Positions 46,862 through 57,827 of a stretch of DNA of 64,000 nucleotides are shown here, in pieces. The stretch is from QIJE01 sp048541835 (GTDB lineage Bacteria > SZUA-79 > Acidulodesulfobacterales > Acidulodesulfobacteraceae), in the NCBI RefSeq assembly GCF_048541835.1, contig NZ_JBLEOY010000001.1:833754-897753 (forward strand). The letters are read 5' to 3'. Positions within the stretch are counted from its first letter, which is position 1. Every line of letters starts with the position of its first letter. A model generated the notes under the pieces. It was not told the DNA's origin, searched no databases, and saw only the letters and a list, made by a program, of their open reading frames with translations. The position numbers and the translations under genes were made by a program.

Positions 46862-47293
46862 ATGAGTCCTATAATAAGATATTTTACCGTAGCTTCATTG
46901 ATTTACCTGATTGTCGGGGCAGGTTTAGGTTTAATTATGGCGGTCTATCCGGCGTCTGTAAGTTATCTGCTTTTAGCACACGTCCATTTTCTTTTACTCG
47001 GTTTTATCGCCATGATGATTTACTCGGTCAGTTATCATGTTTTGCCGAGATTTAGCGGCTTTAAACTATATAGCGAACCCCTTATGACCGTTCAATTTTA
47101 TCTTGCAAATATCGGCTTGATAGGCATGACGTTAACATGGATTTTTTTTAAAGACGATGTTCACGGGTTTTACCCTGTTTTGCTTCTCGGCATTTTTGCT
47201 TTTATGGAGTTTGCCGGCATTTGCGTTTTTGTTTTTAATCATATAATGACGTTATCCGGTAAGGGCGGTATGGCAGAGAATGAAATAATTTAA
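46862..47293 (+). CDS. Small membrane protein resembling a heme-copper oxidase subunit I fragment
   Basis: A 143-residue protein with four membrane helices. Helix 2 reads AHVHFLLLGFIAMMIYSVSYHVLPRF (given here in parts: AHVHFLLLGF, YSVSYHVLPRF), much like helix II of cbb3-type oxidases and NorB, where the histidine binds heme. No other oxidase subunit is near, and the protein is far too short for catalysis. It could be a heme-binding quinol or NO-related membrane protein. Confidence 0.6.
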   Translation: MSPIIRYFTVASLIYLIVGAGLGLIMAVYPASVSYLLLAHVHFLLLGFIAMMIYSVSYHVLPRFSGFKLYSEPLMTVQFYLANIGLIGMTLTWIFFKDDVHGFYPVLLLGIFAFMEFAGICVFVFNHIMTLSGKGGMAENEII

Positions 47294-47294
47294 T

Positions 47295-47927
47295 CTATTT
47301 TAGCCGTAAGATTTTATGTAGTTGTATTCCCAACCTGACGTTTAATCCGTCTTTTAATATTTTTAATGCCAGATCTCTTGAAGGAGTAATCCCTCCGACT
47401 GCAGAAAATATTATCTTTTTTGTTTTTAATTTATGGGTTGTTAGGAAATATTTTGCAAAATCATAGTCTTCCTCAGTTCCTATGACAAATTTTATCTCAT
47501 CTGATTCATTGACGTAATTCAAATTTTCATCATTGAATTCTTCTGAAAAACCGCTAGAAGGGCATTTTATATCGACTATTTTAATAATCTTTTCGGGAAC
47601 ATTTCTTAAGCTTATCGTTCCGTTGGTTTCTAATAAAATCAAATATCCCGCTTTAATCAATTCATTAAAAAGGTCATATACTGATTCCTGAAGTAATGGT
47701 TCGCCCCCGGTGATTTCAACAAGCCCTTTCTCGTCGCCGATATTACATAAAATTTTTATAATACTGCTTATACTTAACTTTTTAGCATTTTTAACTGTTA
47801 AAGCCTCTTTCGTATCACAGTAAGAACATTTGAGATTACAGCCGGCAAGCCTTATAAACTTACACGAATAACCGGCAAAAGACGATTCGCCCTGAATGCT
47901 GTAAAAAATATTATTTATATATAACAT
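47295..47927 (-). CDS. queE: 7-carboxy-7-deazaguanine synthase
   Basis: Radical SAM enzyme of queuosine/7-deazaguanine synthesis (210 residues). The N-terminus FYSIQGESSFAGYSCKFIRL and C30-x3-C34-x2-C37 (GCNLKCSYCDT) are characteristic, followed by TGGEPLLQ. It ring-contracts 6-carboxytetrahydropterin. No queC/D/F adjacent. Its 3' end abuts that of the small membrane protein. Confidence 0.93.
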   Translation of the reverse strand: MLYINNIFYSIQGESSFAGYSCKFIRLAGCNLKCSYCDTKEALTVKNAKKLSISSIIKILCNIGDEKGLVEITGGEPLLQESVYDLFNELIKAGYLILLETNGTISLRNVPEKIIKIVDIKCPSSGFSEEFNDENLNYVNESDEIKFVIGTEEDYDFAKYFLTTHKLKTKKIIFSAVGGITPSRDLALKILKDGLNVRLGIQLHKILRLK

Positions 47928-47998
47928 AAATATAAATCAATTTGAATATTTTATAAAATTATTATATAATTAAGCGAAAAATAATATACGAGGTAAAA

Positions 47999-48352
47999 AT
48001 GTTTGGCGTAGGAGCTCCTGAATTAATTATTATAGCGGTCATCGCATTATTAGTATTTGGACCCTCAAAACTTCCTGAAATAGGAAAAACTATAGGCAAA
48101 GGATTAAGAGAGTTCAAGAAGGCTTCGTCGGATCTTAAGGACCAGATTAATCCGTTAAACGATATTGAGGAACCAAAATCGGAACCAAAACCAAAAAGCA
48201 TCACTAAAGGAAAAAACGTTTCCGTCAAAAAACCCGTAAGAAAAAAATCAACCGAAAAATTAAATGTTTCCGTCAAAAAAACGGCAAGAACTACTAAAAA
48301 CAAAACCTCCAAAAAATCTAATTCTCACCCTACATCTCCTAAGTCTCTATGA
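47999..48352 (+). CDS. tatA: Sec-independent translocase TatA/B-like subunit
   Basis: A TatA-type protein (117 residues): short N-terminus, one membrane helix (LIIIAVIALLVFGPSKLPEIG in part), amphipathic helix (GKTIGKGLREFKKASSDLK) and a long Lys/Ser/Thr-rich tail. AGG precedes the ATG. tatC is not here. A Tat substrate (the phosphoesterase at 57828-58985) is in the window. Confidence 0.9.
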   Translation: MFGVGAPELIIIAVIALLVFGPSKLPEIGKTIGKGLREFKKASSDLKDQINPLNDIEEPKSEPKPKSITKGKNVSVKKPVRKKSTEKLNVSVKKTARTTKNKTSKKSNSHPTSPKSL

Positions 48353-48365
48353 GACGAAGGTAGAT

Positions 48366-50819
<2,454 letters not shown>

Positions 50820-50841
50820 TTAACCCCTTATTTTAAATTTT

Positions 50842-52059
50842 TCAATATCTCATCGGCATAAATACGCCTATAGTATACATTATTTTATCATCATTATTTT
50901 CTACATGGGGTTCAATAACAAAAGGCGTATAGATAGTATTAAACCTGGTACTTACGCTATCTTCGGAGATATTCACAATGAAATCCATAATATATCTAGA
51001 ATTTAATTTAATATTCATAGGCTCTCCTTTATAGTCGATTTCTATTTCATCACTTGCTTCTCCTATGTTGGTATTTACGGCTTTAACTAATAAATTATTT
51101 TCCGTAAAGCCTAATTCTATAGAATGACTCTTTTCCTCTGCAAGTAAAGATACCATCTTAATGGAATTATAAAATTTTTTAGTGTTTATTATTGAAGTCT
51201 TATATCCGTCTTTAGGGATAATAGTTTCATAATCCGGAAATTTTCCCTCTATCAGTCTTGATATGAATTTAGTATTTTTATTGGTTTCATCCGATTGTTT
51301 TTTAAATTCAAAAATGACGTTATTTAAATTTATCAAAATATTAACTACACCTTCTTTATCTAATTTTAAAATTTCGGTTAATATTTTTTTAGGAATTATA
51401 ATTCCTGTTTTTAATAAATTATAGATACCGTCGTTTTTTTCACCCATATAATCGATTTTAAATTGAGTTAACGATAATCTATGTCCATCCGTAGCCACTA
51501 ATCTTAAATAATCTTTTTCATTAGAATTAACTAAAACAAAATACACGCCGGTAAGGTTTCTTTTTGTATCCTCATTTAAGGCCGTAGAAAAGATAACGTT
51601 ACTGATAAGTGTTTTTAGAATCTTCAAGTCTATATCGAAATTATCCTCCGACTTAAAATCTATAATAGTGGGATAATCGATAGCAGGAACTGTAGTTAAT
51701 TTAAAGATGGTTTTTCTGTAATTAATCGTAACCATGCCGCTTTCGTTTTCTATAAAATCTATATATAAATTATCAGAAGTATTATCGGACGCGGTTATTT
51801 TGTTTTCAGGAAATTCTTTTATTATACTATAAATCTTTTTAGAATTAACCGTTATTTTTCCTTTAGATATAATTTCAGCGCTACAATATGTGATAATACT
51901 TATTTCTAAATCGGTAGCACTTATTTTTATAAAATTATTATCTATATTTTCAATCAGCAAATTAGAAACTATAGATAAAGATCCTTTTTTTTCTGAAGCT
52001 CCTTGAACGGTCGCAAGGCAATTCAAAAAAACCTTCTTCTTAATCTTAAAATTTAACAT
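50842..52059 (-). CDS. dnaN: DNA polymerase III beta subunit (sliding clamp)
   Basis: The ring-shaped processivity clamp, 405 residues, with three similar domains. Recognisable segments are VSNLLIENIDNNFIKISATDLE, given here as SNLLIENI and ISATDLE, LVATDGHRLS in the middle domain, and the C-terminal MPMRY that ends the fold. Slightly longer than the usual 365-375 because of AT-rich insertions. It follows dnaA after a 198-bp spacer. Confidence 0.95.
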   Translation of the reverse strand: MLNFKIKKKVFLNCLATVQGASEKKGSLSIVSNLLIENIDNNFIKISATDLEISIITYCSAEIISKGKITVNSKKIYSIIKEFPENKITASDNTSDNLYIDFIENESGMVTINYRKTIFKLTTVPAIDYPTIIDFKSEDNFDIDLKILKTLISNVIFSTALNEDTKRNLTGVYFVLVNSNEKDYLRLVATDGHRLSLTQFKIDYMGEKNDGIYNLLKTGIIIPKKILTEILKLDKEGVVNILINLNNVIFEFKKQSDETNKNTKFISRLIEGKFPDYETIIPKDGYKTSIINTKKFYNSIKMVSLLAEEKSHSIELGFTENNLLVKAVNTNIGEASDEIEIDYKGEPMNIKLNSRYIMDFIVNISEDSVSTRFNTIYTPFVIEPHVENNDDKIMYTIGVFMPMRY

Positions 52060-52105
52060 ATTCGTTATCCCTATTATTATTATATTTTATTAATTTTAAA
52101 AACAG

Positions 52106-52120
52106 TAGTAGTAGTAATAC
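52106..52120 (+). other. TAG-triplet tract (DnaA-trio-like) between dnaA and dnaN
   Basis: TAG-TAG-TAG-TAA-TAC lies in the dnaA-dnaN spacer, preceded by CAG. DnaA-trio elements, which load DnaA on single strands, have this look. The closest DnaA-box-like word is TGTTGAAAA at 52172-52180, about 50 bp away, so the usual arrangement is not clear. Confidence 0.3.
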
Positions 52121-52209
52121 GGTTTAAAATGTTTATAAGCATATAACGTATTAAGATAACTATCATATTCTTGTTGAAAAACATGTGTTATTTTTTCCTC
52201 TTATTTCCA

Positions 52210-52255
52210 AAAAACTGTTTAATTCTTTTCTTAAGAAAAGAATTAAACAGTTTTT
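52210..52255. terminator. 46-bp perfect palindrome downstream of dnaA
   Basis: All 23 base pairs match, with no loop (centre CTTAAG at 52230-52235). It starts with AAAAAC and ends with GTTTTT, so both strands have a T-run after the stem. It sits two bases after the dnaA stop and would work as a terminator; in DNA it could also extrude as a cruciform. Confidence 0.7.
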
Positions 52256-52257
52256 AA

Positions 52258-53640
52258 TCATTTTTTAACCAGTTTAATTATGTTATTTAATGTCCTTTCT
52301 AACTCTTCGTTATTTTTCAAATTTTTTTTAACTTTATTCACGGCATATATAATAGAAGAATGGTCTTTTCCACCAAATTTATCACCTATTTCGGGAAACG
52401 ATAGTTCAGTATGATTTCTTATTAAATACATTGCTATTTGTCTCGGTTCCACAAATTCTTTTAATTTTTTATTTGATTTAATATCGGCAATTTTAATATT
52501 AAAATAATTACATACTAATTTTATAACATTTTCAGCAGTTATAATTTTTTTATTTTCTCTTAATAAATTTGAAGTTGCTTCCATTGCGAGATCGACGGTT
52601 ATAGGTTTTCCTGCAAAAGATGAATATGCCGATACTCTAATCATTGCCCCTTCTAACTCTCTTATATTAGAATTAATTTTATTAGCCAAAAGACTTAAAA
52701 CATCATCCGGAAAATCAATATTATCAAGAAAAGCTTTTTTTTTAAGAATGGCAACCCTAGTTTCAAAATCGGGAGGTTGAATATCGGCAATTAATCCCCA
52801 TTCAAATCGCGATCTTATCCGCTCTTCAAGGCTAACTATATCTTTAGGAATCTTATCGCTTGATACTACAATCTGCTTTTGATTTTCATATAATGTATTA
52901 AAAGTATAAAAAAATTCTTCCTGAGTCCTTTCTTTTCCGGCAATAAATTGTATATCGTCAATTAATAATATATCGACATTTCTATACTTATTCCTAAATT
53001 CAATCATTCTGTCGTCCCTTATGGATGTAATCATTTCATTCGTAAATTTTTCCGATGAAACAAGGCATATATTTAATTTTTTTTCCTTAATTACTTTATT
53101 TGCAATAGCATTAAGCAGATGTGTTTTACCGAGTCCAACGTCGCTATAAATAAACATAGGGTTATATGTTTGACCGGGAAGGTTGGCAACGGCAAAACTT
53201 GCGGCATGAGCAAACTGATTTCCGGAACCTATAATAAAATTTTCAAAGGTATATCTGGAATTTAAGCTTACATAATTTTTTTTGAATATTTTCTTATTTT
53301 CGGTATTTTTTACGGCATTGATTTTTTTATTGAATATATTATAATTATCGCTTATACTTGGAACGTTAATTTTATTATCGTCGACATTAATGTTGACGAT
53401 ACCTGTATCGTTAATATTATATATAAAATTTAAATCTTCTTCATTGTCTAATTTTTTCCAGATGCTTAATATGATTTCCCTATAAGATTCATTAATTATA
53501 TCTTTAAAAAATTTATTAGGGACATAAAATGTAATGGTATTGTTTTCTAAATATATGTTAGTAGGAATAAACCATATATTAAAATTACTCACGCCTATTT
53601 CTTTTTTTAATTCTTCGAGTAACGGTTCGACTTTATTCAT
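52258..53640 (-). CDS. dnaA: Chromosomal replication initiator protein DnaA
   Basis: A 460-residue AAA+ initiator. Domain I is N-terminal (WFIPTNIYLEN), domain III has Walker A SDVGLGKTHLLNA near 165 and DILLIDDIQFIAGKERTQEE, and domain IV has the DNA-binding signature GGKDHSSIIYAVNKV near 430. The linker is short and Asn/Ile-rich, reflecting low GC. It is divergent from rpmH, the classic origin arrangement. Confidence 0.97.
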   Translation of the reverse strand: MNKVEPLLEELKKEIGVSNFNIWFIPTNIYLENNTITFYVPNKFFKDIINESYREIILSIWKKLDNEEDLNFIYNINDTGIVNINVDDNKINVPSISDNYNIFNKKINAVKNTENKKIFKKNYVSLNSRYTFENFIIGSGNQFAHAASFAVANLPGQTYNPMFIYSDVGLGKTHLLNAIANKVIKEKKLNICLVSSEKFTNEMITSIRDDRMIEFRNKYRNVDILLIDDIQFIAGKERTQEEFFYTFNTLYENQKQIVVSSDKIPKDIVSLEERIRSRFEWGLIADIQPPDFETRVAILKKKAFLDNIDFPDDVLSLLANKINSNIRELEGAMIRVSAYSSFAGKPITVDLAMEATSNLLRENKKIITAENVIKLVCNYFNIKIADIKSNKKLKEFVEPRQIAMYLIRNHTELSFPEIGDKFGGKDHSSIIYAVNKVKKNLKNNEELERTLNNIIKLVKK

Positions 53641-53782
53641 AAAATAAGTTAGGAGTACCGAAAATTTATTTGTAATACGTTTAAATGCTATTTATTAAGA
53701 ATAGAAGTAATAAAATTAAACATAGTTATTAACAACTGTTGGTAACTCAAATAATATAATGATTTTAATAAGTTAAATCTAA

Positions 53783-53818
53783 TAATTTTAAATTATTTTA
53801 ATGTAATTTTAAATTATT
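53783..53818. repeat. A+T-only 15-bp direct repeats in the origin spacer
   Basis: Two exact copies of TAATTTTAAATTATT start 21 bp apart, two helical turns. They resemble the AT-rich repeats of DNA-unwinding elements. Confidence 0.7.
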
Positions 53819-53918
53819 CGATTTAAAGACTATTTAAATTTATCAAATTTTAAAATATATTTCAATTAATTTTTTATAATAACATAAGTCGAGAGCTAAA
53901 TGTAAAAATAAAAAAGGC

Positions 53919-53947
53919 TTGACATCATCATTGTTATTTGCTTAAAT
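53919..53947 (+). promoter_or_regulatory. rpmH: rpmH promoter
   Basis: TTGACA (53919-53924), 17-bp spacer, TTAAAT (53942-53947) with an extended TGC in front. Transcription would start near 53954 and GGAG precedes the rpmH ATG. Confidence 0.65.
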
Positions 53948-53990
53948 TGAAATTTAATTGTAATTTTAAAATTTAGTTTGGAGCAAGAAT

Positions 53991-54140
53991 ATGAAGCGTA
54001 CATATCAACCGAGCAAATTAAAAAGAAAAAGAACTCACGGTTTTTTAAGTCGCATGAGTACTAAAAATGGCAGATTAATATTGTCAAGACGCAGAAGAAA
54101 AGGGCGTAAGATATTGGTTCCAGTTATAAGCTCTAAATAA
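53991..54140 (+). CDS. rpmH: 50S ribosomal protein L34
   Basis: Forty-nine residues: [20 protein letters not shown], then RMSTKNGR and RRRRKGRK, the full L34 pattern. It is three to five residues longer than usual, with ILVPVISSK at the end. GGAG lies eight bases before the ATG. First gene of the rpmH-rnpA-yidD-yidC-mnmE operon. Confidence 0.97.
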   Translation: MKRTYQPSKLKRKRTHGFLSRMSTKNGRLILSRRRRKGRKILVPVISSK

Positions 54141-54192
54141 TTTGCCATATAACTAAACGTAAATCGTTTATTTGTCGCTCGGTTACATTTTA

Positions 54193-54528
54193 ATGGTTAT
54201 TTCATCTACTACAGGATTTACATTAAAAGAAAACATTAAATTAAAAGATAAAAAGCGTATTAACTATATATTTAATAACGGAAGTAAAAAAATTCAAAAG
54301 GTTTCTATTGTTTTTTATGTAGATGCTCAAAGGTTTAGATTCTTGATATCCTTTAAAAGAAAGCTTTTTAATGCGGTAAAACGAAATAGCCTAAAAAGGC
54401 GGATTAAAGAATTCATAAGGTTGAATCAATACTGCCTTAAAAAAATAGACTGCACAATCCTGATTATAAGACTCCCTTCTTCCAGTAGTCAGTTGTTTAG
54501 AGAATTAGGGTTTTTATTAAATCGATAA
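54193..54528 (+). CDS. rnpA: Ribonuclease P protein component
   Basis: Protein cofactor of RNase P for tRNA 5' maturation. The family motif AVKRNSLKRRIKEFIR is present and FLISFKRKLFNA before it fits the usual GxSVSKK-like segment, though degenerate. I chose ATG 54193 (111 residues); an upstream TTG at 54172 is possible, and neither has a good ribosome-binding site. Sequence is divergent but position after rpmH is decisive. Confidence 0.85.
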   Translation: MVISSTTGFTLKENIKLKDKKRINYIFNNGSKKIQKVSIVFYVDAQRFRFLISFKRKLFNAVKRNSLKRRIKEFIRLNQYCLKKIDCTILIIRLPSSSSQLFRELGFLLNR

Positions 54529-54529
54529 A

Positions 54530-54754
54530 ATGAAAGTTTTAAATAAGGTATTTATAGGCATGATAGGTTTTTACAGGAGATTTTTATCTCCCGCGTTACC
54601 GCAAAGTTGTAGGTTTTATCCAACCTGCTCCGAATATGCGATTGAATGTTTTAAATCTTTTGGCTTTTTTAGAGCACTGTATCTTTCTGTATATAGGGTT
54701 ATAAGATGTAATCCTCTTTTTAAATGTGGTCATGACCCTGTCCCAAAATACTAA
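54530..54754 (+). CDS. yidD: Membrane protein insertion efficiency factor YidD
   Basis: The 74-residue protein has the YidD pattern FYRRFLSPALPQSCRFYPTC, SEYAIECF, and the ending RCNPLFKCGHDPVP. It assists YidC. Its ATG begins one base after the rnpA stop. Confidence 0.95.
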   Translation: MKVLNKVFIGMIGFYRRFLSPALPQSCRFYPTCSEYAIECFKSFGFFRALYLSVYRVIRCNPLFKCGHDPVPKY

Positions 54755-54793
54755 AATTGAAGTACTGATATTAATATTTAAATCGGAGATTTT

Positions 54794-56359
54794 TTGGAAA
54801 AAAGAGTTATAATTGCCGCTATTTTATCCGTTATTTTAATATTGGGGTGGGGTTATTTTATGCCACATACCAAGCATGCCGGTGTTGCGGTTAAAAAAAC
54901 AGAGCATGTACGTAATATATTGAGTTCCGCCTCAACGGTAGGCGCGCATAAAGGCTCGACAGTTATGAAACACACCGCATCAGAGCCTGAAGAACATATT
55001 GTCGTATCAAAGTCCATTCAGTCCGTTAAAAACGTATTTTACAAAGGAAGAAAAATTTACGTTTCATTTAATGTGCCGGATGGGGCGGTATCTAAGATAA
55101 ACCTCTTAAATTATTCATATACCGAGAAGAATTTTAAGGATAAAATTAATTTAGCCAATGCGAAACATATTAATCGGATTATCAATTTTGTTCCCCAAAA
55201 TTCCAAATTGGCAATTAAGCTTATAAACGTAGAAAAGAAAAAGGATTCGGTTAAATTTATATATACGCTCGGCAGCAGTATGATACTGACAAAAGACTAT
55301 ACTTTTTTAAAGGGTAAGTATGTTTTAACTAACTCAGTGTCCATTAAAAATCTCACGAATAAACCTATAGAATTTAAAGGCCATTATATTCTTTCCGCTG
55401 CCTTAAAACCGGTTTTAAAAAAATCTAATCATATAAAATTTTCGCCGATCGTTTACATTAAAAACGGTTCCGTAACACCGGATATAACTCGAACGACCCA
55501 TTATAGCGGAAATATATCTTTTGTGGGTTTTAATTCGAAATATTTTATGTTTTCGGCAATATCTCCGGGAAGCATCATTTCTGTTAAAAAAATAGGTCCA
55601 GCGGTCTCTTTTATAATTCCCAAAGAGATATTGGTGTCACCTAAGAAAACCGCATATATTTCCTTAAAAATTTACGGCGGACCAAAAAAATTATCCCTGC
55701 TTGATCCCCTGGGGCATCATCTTAGTTCTACTATCGGTTTCGGATTCTTCGGATTCTTTTCCATAATCTTATTGCATATACTTGAGTTTTTCTACGGTTT
55801 TGTTCACAATTACGGTTTTGCCATAATACTGATGGTTTTAGCTATAAGAATCGTATTCTACCCCCTTACATATATAGGCTTCAAATCAATGAAGCAGATG
55901 CATAAATTAACCCCTAAAATAAATGATCTGAGGGAGAAGTATAAGAATAACAAAACCGAATTAAATAAAAAAATCATGGAGATCTATAAAGAAAACAAGG
56001 TCAACCCCTTCGGCGGTTGCCTACCCATGATATTACAGATCCCGGTTTTTTACGGCTTATATACGACCTTATTAATAGCTATTCAGCTTAGAAACGCTCC
56101 GTTTATGTTATGGATAAATAATCTTGCCGTACAGGACCCTTACTATATTTTACCGATTATAATGGGTATAACTATGTTTATATCTCAAAAGATGAACCCG
56201 ACCATGGGGGATCCTACTCAGGCTAAAATAATGTTGATTCTTCCTATAGCCTTTACATTTCTTTTTATTCATTTTCCGGCAGGACTTCTTTTGTACTGGA
56301 CCGTCAACAATATATTAACTATAGCGCAGCAGTATAGTATTAATAGAAAATTTGCTTAG
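54794..56359 (+). CDS. yidC: Membrane protein insertase YidC
   Basis: A 521-residue Gram-negative YidC: N-terminal membrane helix (residues about 6-24), a large periplasmic domain, and a C-terminal insertase core with five helices. The conserved groove arginine lies in LAIRIVFYPLTY, and NPFGGCLPMILQIPVFYGLY and LYWTVNNILTIAQQ follow. It starts with TTG at 54794, with GGAG seven bases upstream. Confidence 0.96.
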   Translation: MEKRVIIAAILSVILILGWGYFMPHTKHAGVAVKKTEHVRNILSSASTVGAHKGSTVMKHTASEPEEHIVVSKSIQSVKNVFYKGRKIYVSFNVPDGAVSKINLLNYSYTEKNFKDKINLANAKHINRIINFVPQNSKLAIKLINVEKKKDSVKFIYTLGSSMILTKDYTFLKGKYVLTNSVSIKNLTNKPIEFKGHYILSAALKPVLKKSNHIKFSPIVYIKNGSVTPDITRTTHYSGNISFVGFNSKYFMFSAISPGSIISVKKIGPAVSFIIPKEILVSPKKTAYISLKIYGGPKKLSLLDPLGHHLSSTIGFGFFGFFSIILLHILEFFYGFVHNYGFAIILMVLAIRIVFYPLTYIGFKSMKQMHKLTPKINDLREKYKNNKTELNKKIMEIYKENKVNPFGGCLPMILQIPVFYGLYTTLLIAIQLRNAPFMLWINNLAVQDPYYILPIIMGITMFISQKMNPTMGDPTQAKIMLILPIAFTFLFIHFPAGLLLYWTVNNILTIAQQYSINRKFA

Positions 56360-56372
56360 TTTTTGAGCGATT

Positions 56373-57800
56373 ATGACCGTTAAATCTCCGTTTAATAGGG
56401 AAATAGACACGATTTGCGCGATATCTTCTCCGCCCGGCGAGGGCGCTATAAGTATTATAAGGGCTTCCGGTGTCAATTGCAGAACTATTTTAAAAAAGAT
56501 TTTTTATCCATTTGACAAAAACTCTTCTCCGCTTAAACCGCGTTATTTTTATGCCGGCCGAACTTACGACCCGTTTATCGATTCCTTCATAGATGAAACC
56601 GCATGTGTTTATATAAAAGGTCCTCATTCTTATACCGGAGAGGACATGTTCGAGCTCTATCCGCATGGGGGCATATTTAATACGAGATACATACTAGAGG
56701 TTATACTTAAATTAGAAGCGAGGCTTGCTTATAACGGGGAATTTACCAAAAGAGCATATCTTAATAATAAGATAAATCTTATTGAGGCAGAAGCAATCTT
56801 GGAAATCATAAAAGCCGATTCGGTGAAGACGCTTCTAATTGCCAATAATGAATTAAACGGTCTTTTGGAAAAAAAGATAAGAAAGATTAGCGATGATTAC
56901 ATATATATTTTAGCCCTTATAGAGGCGCTGATAGATTTTCCAGATGAAGAGTTCAAAGATATAGACAACAGGTTCCTTAAGACAGCTGACAACCTTGCTT
57001 GTTCAATTAAAGAACTAATCGGGTCTTATGAAAATTATAATTTAAATCGACAGGGATTAAGTGTTGTTATAGCCGGAAAACCTAACGCAGGAAAATCCAG
57101 TCTCTTAAATGCATTGTTGAAAAAAAACAGGGCTATTGTTTCCGATATGCCGGGAACTACAAGGGATTATATTGAAGATAGTATATTTTTATTTAATAAA
57201 CCAATAAAAGTCGTTGATACTGCTGGATTGCGTGAATCTTGCGATTCGATCGAAGCCGAGGGTATAAAGTTAACATACGGACAGATCGAAAAGGCAGATA
57301 TAGTGGTTTATATTTGCGATGTACGGGATAATCCCGCAGATCTTAGTTCTAAGCATGAAATACTTAAGCATAAAAATGTAATTTTTGCTTTAAATAAAGT
57401 TGATTTGTTATCCCGGGACGATTTAACGATTAAGAAGGATGAATTTATACGCATGATTAGCAATAAATATACGTTAGAATCTCCGAAGACGGTTTTTATG
57501 AGTACAAAAAATAATGTTGGAATAGATTCATTAAAAGATATTCTTTATGATATAATTTTAAAAATAGAAAGTAGTGTCAAAGGCGATGTCGGTATTACGA
57601 CCTTGAGGCAAAAAACCCTTTTAGAAAAATCCTACAGTTTATTGCAAGAAGGGATTACAGGATACAAGAATAAAAAACCGATAGAGCTTATATCAATAGA
57701 TTTAAGAGAGGCTATCGGCTTTTTAGATGAAATGATCGGAGGCGTCACGAACGAAGATATACTCGACAGGCTATTTAAAGAGTTTTGTATTGGAAAATAA
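56373..57800 (+). CDS. mnmE: tRNA modification GTPase MnmE
   Basis: With MnmG it makes the cmnm5U34 modification. The protein (475 residues) has an N-terminal formyl-THF-binding domain (ISSPPGEGAISIIRASG), a G domain inserted in helices (GKPNAGKSSLLNAL near 234, DMPGTTRD, NKVD near 342), and the C-terminal CIGK needed for catalysis. It ends the operon. Confidence 0.96.
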   Translation: MTVKSPFNREIDTICAISSPPGEGAISIIRASGVNCRTILKKIFYPFDKNSSPLKPRYFYAGRTYDPFIDSFIDETACVYIKGPHSYTGEDMFELYPHGGIFNTRYILEVILKLEARLAYNGEFTKRAYLNNKINLIEAEAILEIIKADSVKTLLIANNELNGLLEKKIRKISDDYIYILALIEALIDFPDEEFKDIDNRFLKTADNLACSIKELIGSYENYNLNRQGLSVVIAGKPNAGKSSLLNALLKKNRAIVSDMPGTTRDYIEDSIFLFNKPIKVVDTAGLRESCDSIEAEGIKLTYGQIEKADIVVYICDVRDNPADLSSKHEILKHKNVIFALNKVDLLSRDDLTIKKDEFIRMISNKYTLESPKTVFMSTKNNVGIDSLKDILYDIILKIESSVKGDVGITTLRQKTLLEKSYSLLQEGITGYKNKKPIELISIDLREAIGFLDEMIGGVTNEDILDRLFKEFCIGK

Positions 57801-57827
57801 CTTCGCTCGTTTTTTTACGCTTTATCG

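Larger units (their letters stand above)
53641..53990. other. Candidate replication origin (oriC)
   Basis: The 350-bp spacer between dnaA and rpmH is extremely A+T rich and is flanked by dnaA-dnaN-gyrB and rpmH-rnpA-yidD-yidC-mnmE. It holds two copies of TAATTTTAAATTATT (53783-53797, 53804-53818; 21-bp period), suited to strand opening. Two degenerate DnaA-box-like words, TTATTAACA (53726-53734) and TGTTGGTAA (53737-53745), face each other. No perfect TTATCCACA is present. The rpmH promoter is at its right end. Confidence 0.6.
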
